DNA of 54,450 nucleotides, from the NCBI GenBank assembly GCA_046728155.1, contig JBKPDY010000052.1, positions 1 through 54,450 of the forward strand, in the 5' to 3' direction. Source of the DNA: CAWDLX01 sp046728155 (GTDB lineage Bacteria > Actinomycetota > Actinomycetes > Mycobacteriales > Micromonosporaceae). The notes under the pieces are model-generated. The model was not told where the DNA came from. It saw only the letters and a list, made by a program, of their open reading frames with translations, and ran no database searches. Position numbers and translations under genes: made by a program. Position 1 is the first letter of the stretch. The number at the start of each line of letters is the position of its first letter. Shown here one piece after another: positions 9,141 through 17,034 of this stretch.

Positions 9141-11297
9141 TCAGGAGCTCGTGAGGATGACGAGTTGCTGGGTCGCTCGGGTCATCGCGACATAGCGGTC
9201 GACCGCTCCTTCGATGCCCTTGCCGAATGTTTCTGGGTCGACGAGGACGACGAGGTCGAACTCGAGCCCCTTCGACAGCTCCGGGGTCAGCGACCGGACG
9301 CGTGACGTCGCCCGAAACGAGGGATCGCCGATGACGCAGGCGATCCCGTCGGCGTGCGCGGCGAGCCAGGCGTCAAGGATCGAGCCCAGTTCAGAAGCGG
9401 ATCCGTGTACTACGGGGGCGCCGCCGCTGCGGATGGAGGTCGGCACGTTGGCGTCCGGGAGCACGGCCCGGATGACCGGCTCGGCCTCCGCCATGACCTC
9501 TTGCGGCGTCCGGTAGTTGATGCTCAGGGCGGCCAGGTTGATCCGGTAGAGCCCGATCCGCTCAAACCGCTCCTGCCACGACTCCGTGAACCCGTGCCTG
9601 GCCTGGGCGCGGTCCCCGACGATCGTGAAGCTCCGGGACGGGCAGCGTAGCAGCAACATTTGCCACTCCGCATCGGTCAGTTCCTGAGCCTCGTCCACGA
9701 CGATGTGCGCGAATGGGCCGGCGAGCCGGTCCGGATCGGTACCGGGCAGTGCGGTCTCGTCAACCAGGGCGTCGCGCATGTCTTGTCCGCGCAGCATGAT
9801 CAGCACGCCTTCGCCGTCGTCATAGGTATGGGCCTCGAGCAGGTCGTCGACGACCGTGGCCATGCGCTCACGTTCGGCGGCGACAGCGGCGTCGTGCCGG
9901 CGCTGACGTCGTGAAGCCTCCGGGTCGCCGAGCCGCTGTCGTGCCGCGTCCAGGAGCGGCAGGTCGGACACCGTCCAGGCCTGGGCGTCTGCGCGCTGCA
10001 GCTTCCGGGCGTCGTCAGGGCTGAGCCAGGGAGCGCACCTACGCAGGTAGGCGGGGACCGACCACAGATCTCCGACGAGGTCGGCCGCGTCGAGCAGCGG
10101 CCACGCGCGGTTGAAGGCCGTGCGCAGCTCCTTGTTCCGCAGCAGCGACCCGCGGAGCAGGTCAGGCGATTCGTCGCCGTCGTACCTGTCCACCAGGATC
10201 GTGACCAACTCCTCCCAGATCTCGTCGCGCGCCTCGTTGTGCGGGGTACCGGGTCCTGGCGCTTCGAACGCCTCGGCCCAATCATCGGCGCTCAGCCGGA
10301 CGCCGGACTCGTCGGTCGCGATCCTCATCCCCTTGGTGGGCGGCTCCTCGTAGAACCGGACGGCCGTTTCGATCGCCTTCACCAGGTCCGCGGACGACTT
10401 CAGACGAGCGACGTCCGGGTCGGTCTCGACCGCCGCAGCGGCTCCCTCGGCGACCAGGTCGCGCAGGGTGCAGATCTGCACGTCCTCCTCGCCGAGGCTG
10501 GGGAGGACGTCGGCGACGTAGGCCAGGTACGGCTGGTGCGGACCGACGAACAGCAGGCCGCCCCGGCGGTGACCGAGCCGAGGGTCGGCGTAGAGGAGGT
10601 ACGCGGTGCGGTGCAGAGCGACGACGGTCTTTCCCGTGCCCGGACCGCCGTCAACGACCAGAGCGCCGCTGGATCCCGCCCGAATGATGGCGTCCTGATC
10701 GGCCTGGATGGTGCCGAGCACGTCCCGCATCCTGGCCGACCGGCTGCTGCTCAGGCTGGCGATGAAGGCGGACTGGTCGTCGAGCGCGGCGGCGTGCCCG
10801 GTGAACCCGTCCGGGGTGAACACCTCGTCCCAGTAGTCAGCGATCCGGCCGCGGGTCCACCGATACCGGCGGCGGCTCATCAGGCCCATCGGGTTGGCAT
10901 GGGTCGCTCCGAAGAACGGCTCCGCCGCAGGAGACCGCCAGTCGACCAGCAGCCGGCGGCCTGCGCTGTCGGTGAGGCCGAGCCGTCCGACGTACACGGG
11001 CTCGGGGTTGTCGGCGCCGACCATGTGCCCGAGGCACAGGTCCAGACCGAAGCGGCGCAGGGGACGCAGGCGGGCGGTCAGTCGGTGGACCTCCTGGTCC
11101 CGGTCCAGCGCCCGCCGGCCCATGCCGCCAGGCGCCTTGCGCGCAGCGTCGAGCCGGTCGGACAGGTCGGTGAGCATCTGCTCGAGGCAATCCGCGATGG
11201 CCGCAAAATGCTGCTCGTCGCGGGCGATCAGCGCCGGGTCGGCCTTGTGGGAGAGGCGGTCGGGAAGGTCAAACACGCTGGCAGTCAGCGGGTTCAC
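9141..11297 (-). CDS. helR: HelR/HelD-family RNA polymerase recycling helicase-like ATPase
   Basis: About 718 residues from the GTG at 11297, which has GGAG eight bases upstream and begins the conserved MNPLTASVFDLP; the frame is open further upstream without a better start. The protein has an N-terminal coiled region, Walker A GGPGTGKT (residues 217-224), Walker B with IVVDEAQELTD, and late superfamily 1 motifs (SKGLEFDLVVL, RYVAMTRATQQL). The family binds RNA polymerase and releases it from stalled or drug-bound complexes; actinobacterial HelR displaces rifamycins from RNA polymerase. A RAE-like element and a ruined rifamycin-type glycosyltransferase gene lie upstream on the same strand, which supports the HelR assignment over a general HelD. 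No separate RAE lies directly in front of this start. Confidence 0.88.
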   Translation of the reverse strand: MNPLTASVFDLPDRLSHKADPALIARDEQHFAAIADCLEQMLTDLSDRLDAARKAPGGMGRRALDRDQEVHRLTARLRPLRRFGLDLCLGHMVGADNPEPVYVGRLGLTDSAGRRLLVDWRSPAAEPFFGATHANPMGLMSRRRYRWTRGRIADYWDEVFTPDGFTGHAAALDDQSAFIASLSSSRSARMRDVLGTIQADQDAIIRAGSSGALVVDGGPGTGKTVVALHRTAYLLYADPRLGHRRGGLLFVGPHQPYLAYVADVLPSLGEEDVQICTLRDLVAEGAAAAVETDPDVARLKSSADLVKAIETAVRFYEEPPTKGMRIATDESGVRLSADDWAEAFEAPGPGTPHNEARDEIWEELVTILVDRYDGDESPDLLRGSLLRNKELRTAFNRAWPLLDAADLVGDLWSVPAYLRRCAPWLSPDDARKLQRADAQAWTVSDLPLLDAARQRLGDPEASRRQRRHDAAVAAERERMATVVDDLLEAHTYDDGEGVLIMLRGQDMRDALVDETALPGTDPDRLAGPFAHIVVDEAQELTDAEWQMLLLRCPSRSFTIVGDRAQARHGFTESWQERFERIGLYRINLAALSINYRTPQEVMAEAEPVIRAVLPDANVPTSIRSGGAPVVHGSASELGSILDAWLAAHADGIACVIGDPSFRATSRVRSLTPELSKGLEFDLVVLVDPETFGKGIEGAVDRYVAMTRATQQLVILTSS

Positions 11298-11488
11298 ATC
11301 ATCAGCTCCGATCTGAGATCGCTGGCAGCCATAGCGCAGCAAGGCGTCCGCACCGCGGCGTGACGAACCTGGCGGCCATGACGAGCAACACTCCGCATGC
11401 CGTGGGACCCCGTGGCGGTTGTCGGCTCAGGTGACCAGGGTTTGCAGGTTCTCGTGTTCTGGGTCCTGGCTCGATGATCCCGCCTGGT

Positions 11489-11850
11489 TCACGCGGGCAT
11501 GGGCGGCGTTTCTCGGCTGACCGCGTCGACCAGGATCTTCGCGACCACCGCCGCTCCGTCGGTGCGGGTGCCGGCTGCCACGGCGGTCGCTCGTGCGCGG
11601 GTCTGGGGGTCAGGGCCATCTGGAGCGCGGCTGACAGGGACGTGGTGGTCGGAGTCCGACCGTCGTATGCCACGCCGATGCCCAGTTCGGCCACGCGGCC
11701 GGCCCAGTACGGCTGGTCCGCCATCTGCGGTACCACCACCTGAGGAGCGCCGGCCCGGCCGGCCGTCGCCGTCGTACCTGCGCGCACCTCGAGTGCCACC
11801 AGCGGTTCGACGCCCTCGCGCGAGTCGTACGTCGACAACACCACACGCAC
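11489..11850 (-). pseudogene. rgt: Internally deleted and frameshifted MGT-family (rifamycin-type) glycosyltransferase
   Basis: Reading from a GTG at 11850, the frame gives VRVVLSTYDSREGVEPLVAL, the usual first twenty residues of macrolide/rifamycin glycosyltransferases. It then jumps within a few codons into the C-terminal part of the same family: AGTTATAGRAGAPQVVVPQ, the sugar-nucleotide binding region, then ADQPYWAGRVAELGIG. About 270-280 internal residues are missing and the junction is in frame. Near 11609 one base has been lost, so the natural end (TRARATAVAAGTRTDG to a TGA at 11489) sits in the next frame. The enzyme cannot fold. The RAE just upstream suggests it was rgt, the gene for inactivation of rifamycins by glucosylation. 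Confidence 0.8.
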
Positions 11851-11908
11851 TTCGCAGCCCCCATTTTCGTAGGTTCTGCTCTCGGCCAGCGATTCTGCGC
11901 CACGACCC

Positions 11909-11927
11909 GGGTCTTGCCGCAAGCCCC
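11909..11927 (-). promoter_or_regulatory. Rifamycin-associated element (RAE)-like inverted repeat
   Basis: On the minus strand the sequence is GGGGCTTGCGGCAAGACCC, an inverted repeat centred on CTTGCGGCAAG with GC-rich flanks. In length and core it matches, as I recall it, the 19-bp rifamycin-associated element found upstream of rifamycin-inactivation genes and helR in actinomycetes. It lies 59 bp upstream of the glycosyltransferase relic and about 610 bp upstream of helR, with both reading away from it. It is probably the surviving rifampicin-response site for this locus. Confidence 0.72.
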
Positions 11928-12024
11928 CGGGTGCGCTATACGCTAAAGAGGGAAAGGAGTTGGCAGCGCCGCGCCGGCGATGGAGCGCGAAATGCAGGAG
12001 CATCGACGCTTGCGCCCCCGGACT

Positions 12025-13695
12025 TCACAGCCTGATGTCGCGCAGCGAGTGGATGACGGGTGCTGTCTGTCCAAAGTCACCAGCGGAACTCAGGCGTGGC
12101 TCCGTAAGCAGGTGTGGCTCCTCAGCCGAGGCGACGACATAGCGACCCTTGCCCCCCAGCTTTGCGGCGTACATGGCGCTATCAGCACGGTGGAGCATGT
12201 CGTCTGCGGAGGCCCGACCGGCGCCGTGCAACGCTACTCCGACGCTGCCACTGATTCGGATCCGATATCCGTCCACATTGTAGGGCGGCATTAACGCGTG
12301 CGTGATCCGATCGGCTGCGACCTCGGCTTCATCGGCGGTGCGCAGGCGTTCGCATAGGATGGCGAACTCGTCGCCACCAAGGCGGGCGAGCGTGTCGGCC
12401 GGGCCCACGCAGCCCAGTAGGCGATCCGCAACCGCGCACAGCAGGCGGTCGCCGGCACGGTGTCCAAGTTCGTCGTTGACCTGCTTGAAGCCGTCGAGAT
12501 CAACGAAAAAGACGGCCATGAGTTCATCTCCGCTGTCATGCCTGGCCACGGCGTGCTCGGCGCGGTCCTGGAACAGCCCGCGGTTGGCCAGGCCGGTGAG
12601 CTGGTCGTAGAAGGCCAAGTGGTGCAGCTGTCGCTCGCGCACCCGAAGGCCATGCACGGCGACCCCTAGCTGGCGCGTGAGGGTCCGGTTCTCCCGCGCG
12701 TCGACAAGCTGATGGGCGGCGACGAGGACGACGATGAGCGTCCCGAGGAAATAGAGAAAACTGCCAATCCAGCCATACCGCACGGTGATTACGACACCGG
12801 TGGTGATCGCGACGGCGAGCGGCGCATATGCCAGCATTAGCCACAGGCTCGAGGTCTTGTGGTACGTGTCGGGGCGCCCGTGTTCCGTCCGTGCGCTCAG
12901 CGCGGCCAGTCCTATCACCAGGAAGCCGCCGAACCACCCGACATCCGCGAAGGTTCCAGCGACGTACGTGTGGCGCTCGGCTAGATAGACGAACAGGCTA
13001 TCCGACACCGCCAGCAAGAGCGCGCCGGCCACGAGCATCCCGACCGGTTCCCATTGATCCGGTGCGACGTGGCCGAGCAGAATCAGGGCCATCGTGACCA
13101 AGGCAACGTCGCCGAGGGGATATGCCAGCGCGACGACCGTTGCCCACCTGTTGCCTTGGCCTCGGTCGATAATGGGACCAATGATCAACGCCCAACTTAC
13201 GAACAGCAATGAGGCGCTGACGATGAAGCCGTCCAGAAGGGCCCGGACCGCGCCTGGCCGGGCAGTGAACAGCGCCAGCATTCCAGCGATCATCAGCGGC
13301 AGGGTCATCAGGTAGAACACGTCCGCAAGCGATGGGTATGGGATAGCCCAATGCCTGATCAGCTCGTAGAAGCACCAGATGAGTTCACCTAACAACCAGG
13401 CGGCCATGCCGGCGCCAATGAGCGCCCAGCCGTATCGAGCCGAGCCCGTTACCCGCCGGTATGCGACCACGCAGGCAATCGCCGTTAACAGCGGCGCCGC
13501 CACAAGAGCGAGGTCACCGAAAACGATCATCGACCAGGTTGTTCCGGGGCCGACCGCGACGATGACGAGGTACACCGCCATGGTTGCAATAGCGGCGGCG
13601 ATTGCGTGCCAACCAGCCGTTGGTCGCGTGCCCCCGCGACCGTTCCGGGTCGCCGCCTCCACGACCCGCTGGGCAACGCCGTACCTCGCTGGCAA
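12025..13695 (-). CDS. Membrane-bound diguanylate cyclase (GGDEF domain)
   Basis: Up to 556 residues. The N-terminal 350 residues hold about nine or ten hydrophobic helices; the C-terminal 170 residues are a GGDEF domain with DQLTGLANRGLF, FVDLDGFKQVNDELGH and an intact RLGGDEFAIL active site. These domains make cyclic di-GMP. The position of the inhibitory RxxD site before the GGDEF reads GPAD, so product inhibition through that site is not expected. No EAL domain follows. The start is uncertain: a TTG at 13695 has GGGGGAT before it, but internal GTGs about eleven codons later are also possible. It ends just upstream of the RAE region on the same strand. Confidence 0.88.
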   Translation of the reverse strand: MPARYGVAQRVVEAATRNGRGGTRPTAGWHAIAAAIATMAVYLVIVAVGPGTTWSMIVFGDLALVAAPLLTAIACVVAYRRVTGSARYGWALIGAGMAAWLLGELIWCFYELIRHWAIPYPSLADVFYLMTLPLMIAGMLALFTARPGAVRALLDGFIVSASLLFVSWALIIGPIIDRGQGNRWATVVALAYPLGDVALVTMALILLGHVAPDQWEPVGMLVAGALLLAVSDSLFVYLAERHTYVAGTFADVGWFGGFLVIGLAALSARTEHGRPDTYHKTSSLWLMLAYAPLAVAITTGVVITVRYGWIGSFLYFLGTLIVVLVAAHQLVDARENRTLTRQLGVAVHGLRVRERQLHHLAFYDQLTGLANRGLFQDRAEHAVARHDSGDELMAVFFVDLDGFKQVNDELGHRAGDRLLCAVADRLLGCVGPADTLARLGGDEFAILCERLRTADEAEVAADRITHALMPPYNVDGYRIRISGSVGVALHGAGRASADDMLHRADSAMYAAKLGGKGRYVVASAEEPHLLTEPRLSSAGDFGQTAPVIHSLRDIRL

Positions 13696-13872
13696 AGCTT
13701 ATCCCCCGCGGACTGAGCTATCCGTGGTAGCCCAGCCAACACTACCGGAGGCGTATACCAACGCCACCGGTCAGTGTTGACCTCTTTTCACTGGACCAGT
13801 CGAAGCGCCGCCGTGTCAACGGTCCCATACAACAACTCAATCGGTCTCCCATGTGTCCTTAGTCATCATGAC

Positions 13873-13925
13873 GTGACTCAAGTTGAGTTGGCGGAATGAT
13901 GTGACGCAAGGTGAGTTGGCAGAAT
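13873..13925. repeat. Two tandem imperfect copies of a 25-bp sequence
   Basis: Copy 1 (13873-13897) and copy 2 (13901-13925) are direct repeats with a 28-bp period. They share GTGAC, CAAG, and TGAGTTGGC followed by GAAT, and differ at three positions. They lie in the 400-bp gap between the GGDEF gene and the GxGYxYP gene. They could be regulator half-sites or the worn end of a mobile element; no transposase is nearby. Confidence 0.6.
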
Positions 13926-14092
13926 AGTGCCTGTCACCGTTCCACGGTGTCACTCACGGCAAGCTATCTCGGCGAGGCAGCACTTCCCCAAGGTCGGCAA
14001 GGTTCGATGCAAGCCGTCGCGCTTCTCCGCCGCAGCGACCCTCCTGATCATTTTGTTCAGGCTGACCTGTGCGCTGGGAGTGGTGATCGTGG

Positions 14093-15658
14093 CTAATGGG
14101 GATGATTCTGCTGGATCAGGCTGACGAGTTCCTGTGGAGTCACGACCTCGACGTTGGGCCCGAGGCCGTCCACAACAGTCTCGATATCGGAGAGGCTCTT
14201 GGTCCAGCAGTGCACGAAGACGAGCGTGTAGCCATCGGCGGTGGTCGGACTCGCCGGTCTCGAGTTGATTTCCCGGATGAGGGTGTTCTCGTCCGTGACG
14301 CCGGACCACAGGACGTCCCGTTGGCCGACGACTGGCTTGTTGTTCACCCAATCGATACGGCCGTGGGCGTCCCTTCCGAAGTAGAACAAGGCGTCTATGT
14401 TTGGCTGTCGCAGGTAAATCGACCACAGGTCCGTACGATCGAAGGAGTCCTGATCATCGAGAATCTCCGCAATCCTTAGGTCCGCCATGCCCATGTACGC
14501 ATTCAACCTGCGTACGAACCTGTCCAGGTCGTCGGAGATCATCCGGCTGGGGTAGACGTACCCGCTACCGCTCGGCCCAGCGATGAACTGGTCCTTAGCC
14601 GCGCCACTGCTCGCGTTCTCGTAGTACCAACGCAGGACCGACGGAGCGAGGTCCACCAACGATGGGCTTACGCCATAGCCGACGCTGAAGCTCCCTCGAT
14701 CAGCATTGCCGTAATATTGCTGCAACCCCGAAAGATCCCAAGCAACGTTGTCTCCGTCGCTGACCACGAAGGACACGTAGTGTTTCCGTTGTGTCGCTGG
14801 CCGTGGGTCTGCCTTCTGGGTCAGGCCCTCGATACTATGTATGCTGCTGAGTACTGAGAGGTTAGCTGCAAAATCTGTTGCGATCGTCGTGACACCTTCT
14901 TCAGACGCCTGATGGACCATCTCGAACTCGCTCCTACCCCAGCCCAGCACGGTGGCGCCCTGACGGAGGCCGCTCAGCACTTGCTTGCGCCAGTCGGTGA
15001 TCCCGTCATAGAAGGTGAACGAATTCGTCAAGGTGATGTAGTCGCGAAGCTGATAATAGATATCGAAGTTCAGTTCAGCGGCTGTCGTCTCGGAGAACAG
15101 GCCCCGATAATTCCGGTACGCCCATTTCTCGTTCCTGTCGGAGACATCGAGCAATTGCCGGGTTACCCCGAGCGACGTTATCTGCATCACCTGAGACCGA
15201 TCGACCGGCAACCCTCCCAGCGGGCCGCTGAGCGACGTGGCCACGTTGAGCGACTGAGGATTGCCGGACATGTCGTAGAGAATGTAGCCCCGCACGTATC
15301 GTTTGAAATGGGCGATGAGCGCGGGCAATGTCGCATAGCTGTGGTTCAGAGTAATCCCGTACCTGCTGACCAGATAGTCCTTCCATGTCGTGCTCGGGCC
15401 ACCGTCGTCGATGAAGATCTGCTCCGGCGAACGCTTGGCCACCAGCCCTTGGAGTGAGGCAACCAACGCCCTGTCCTGGCTGCTGGCGAGAGCGTCGAGC
15501 GGTATGACGAGCAGCGATTGAAGCTCAACGCCCTTGGGAAGCCCGACGCCAGCGCTACTTGCCTGGCTTCGCATTACGGTCAAGCTGGTAGTCAGCGCAA
15601 CGATTAGTATGGCGATAACGGACAGGGTTGACCTGCGGGGGACAGGCGATCGCGGCAC
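14093..15658 (-). CDS. GxGYxYP-domain protein with N-terminal membrane anchor or signal
   Basis: About 521 residues from a GTG at 15658. A basic start (RSPVPRRS) leads into a hydrophobic segment (VIAILIVALTTSLTVM), giving a signal peptide or anchor. The family motif GSGYVYP is present near the middle, after an N-terminal domain with SLQGLVAKRSPEQIFIDDGG. GxGYxYP proteins are found near polysaccharide-processing genes and are thought to act on extracellular carbohydrates, but no activity is proven. The end of the protein (YTLVFVHCWTKSLSDIETVV) also fits the family. No carbohydrate genes adjoin it here. Confidence 0.82.
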   Translation of the reverse strand: MPRSPVPRRSTLSVIAILIVALTTSLTVMRSQASSAGVGLPKGVELQSLLVIPLDALASSQDRALVASLQGLVAKRSPEQIFIDDGGPSTTWKDYLVSRYGITLNHSYATLPALIAHFKRYVRGYILYDMSGNPQSLNVATSLSGPLGGLPVDRSQVMQITSLGVTRQLLDVSDRNEKWAYRNYRGLFSETTAAELNFDIYYQLRDYITLTNSFTFYDGITDWRKQVLSGLRQGATVLGWGRSEFEMVHQASEEGVTTIATDFAANLSVLSSIHSIEGLTQKADPRPATQRKHYVSFVVSDGDNVAWDLSGLQQYYGNADRGSFSVGYGVSPSLVDLAPSVLRWYYENASSGAAKDQFIAGPSGSGYVYPSRMISDDLDRFVRRLNAYMGMADLRIAEILDDQDSFDRTDLWSIYLRQPNIDALFYFGRDAHGRIDWVNNKPVVGQRDVLWSGVTDENTLIREINSRPASPTTADGYTLVFVHCWTKSLSDIETVVDGLGPNVEVVTPQELVSLIQQNHPH

Positions 15659-16488
15659 GGGTGGAATCTCCGATTTTGGGCGCGGCTGTGCGGCGGCGCT
15701 CGCTTATCGCCGGTCCGGCGCATGAAGGGGTGCCAGACTTTCGCGCAAGGGGCGGCACGAATGGCGAACGGGCGAGCGCCATACCTTTCAGTGGTTCGGG
15801 GGTTCGTTAGGTGTGGGTCGCAGCAGTGTAGCCGACTAGAGAGCGGGTGCTCGCAGTGTCCAAGAGCCGGACTGGGAACAGGTCGGGGGGCATGCTCGTA
15901 GGTCAGGCGGTGCGGTCATGCGCGATAGTGTGGACGATCTGGTTACTTCTGACAATGCTCCTCAGCCAGGATTAATTGATTTACTAATTTCGTGTGCGTC
16001 TTTCGTCTGGGCCTGAAGCTTGGTCGGAGGGCAGGGCTCAGACTGACGGCGCCGGGTGCATATCGATTAACACCGCGCCGTAAGTGCCCGCGTCGCACCG
16101 CCGGGTCGGCGTCAGCCGAACGCCTGGGAGTGGTCGGGATCGGCTCGGGTCCCGTGCGGATCGGATCAAGTAGTCGGCCCCGGCTGGGATCGCCAGCCGG
16201 TGCAGCAGCCTCGAGCTGGCCCGGCTGTCAAGGAGACGTCGAATGTGTCCATCCACAATGGACTGCCGGGTGGCGGCGTACCGTTCCTGGAGCGAATCAG
16301 CACGGGATGGCCTTACGATGCGTACGCGGACCGGCCGTCACCATGGCCACAAGAGTCACCAGCACAGCCGCCGCAGTAGGCCGAGCGCGGGTCGGCCGCT
16401 CCGGCCGGGACCCTGGCACCGGTCGCGGACCCCGCGGCGACGCTCAGCAGCGCAGCCACGTCGTCCAGGATGATCAACTGGGCCGTTC
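15659..16488. other. About 830 bp with no recognised gene
   Basis: A plus-strand frame covering 15992-16504 is rejected as composition-driven. A different plus-strand frame, 16227-16379, encodes a more protein-like peptide containing VSIHNGLPGGGVPFLERIST and ending at a TAG; it has no start codon or family assignment and may be the tail of a lost gene. Nothing else is supported. Confidence 0.4.
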
Positions 16489-16965
16489 TCATGGCGCCGG
16501 CTGAGCCGGTCCGGTTGCTGGTCCCGGCACCCCGGCGTCGCCGCCCACACCGGCCGGACGAGCGGCCATCGCCGACCTCGACACAGCGCGCGCCCGCCTG
16601 GCGACGGTCGCCGCCACTGCCAGGATGATCAGACCGTTGATCGCGTGCAGCCCGAAGGCGAGTGGGCCGACCCTCGCGCTGACACCGTCGCCGAACGCCT
16701 TGGCGAGTTCCGCGATGACAACCTGGACAACGGTCTGCCCAGCGACCAGACCGGCCATCCCGACCAGTCGCCCTGGCATCCGGGCCAGCGCGGCGATGAT
16801 TGTCATCAGGACCGCCAAGGGGAAGATCACGTAGCCCAACGCGCGATGCGGCCGGAAGGACTCGTCGTTGGGCGCGGTACTGAAAGCGCCGCTCGCGGCG
16901 AGGAAGAACTGGGCTACGACCACCAGCACCAGCAGGGTGGCAAGGCCGGCGAATAACCTACGCAA
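16489..16965 (-). CDS. DUF6220 family small membrane protein
   Basis: About 158 residues with four hydrophobic helices. The segment FSTAPNDESFRPHRALGYVI and the following helix pattern match DUF6220 proteins, of unknown function. The start is a TTG at 16965 with GGGAG about ten bases upstream. It lies 69 bp downstream of the MMPL gene on the same strand and is probably in the same transcript. The last thirty residues are Pro/Ala-rich and disordered. Confidence 0.78.
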   Translation of the reverse strand: MRRLFAGLATLLVLVVVAQFFLAASGAFSTAPNDESFRPHRALGYVIFPLAVLMTIIAALARMPGRLVGMAGLVAGQTVVQVVIAELAKAFGDGVSARVGPLAFGLHAINGLIILAVAATVARRARAVSRSAMAARPAGVGGDAGVPGPATGPAQPAP

Positions 16966-17034
16966 GGCAATGCTCCCTCAAGGTTCGTCGCGACGTGTGA
17001 ATCGGGCGTCGCCGCTTTCAAGGCCGACGACGCC

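Noticed and set aside
10239..11363. 374-codon plus-strand frame opposite helR
   Set aside because: Antisense of conserved helicase motifs; no family and no ribosome binding site.
11302..12003. 233-codon frame as an intact gene
   Set aside because: Only the two ends of a glycosyltransferase are recognisable, joined by deletion, and the true C-terminus is in another frame; it is listed as a pseudogene.
15992..16504. 170-codon plus-strand frame
   Set aside because: No domain, no start signal, Arg/Gly-rich as expected of random high-GC frames; overlaps the end of the DUF6220 gene.
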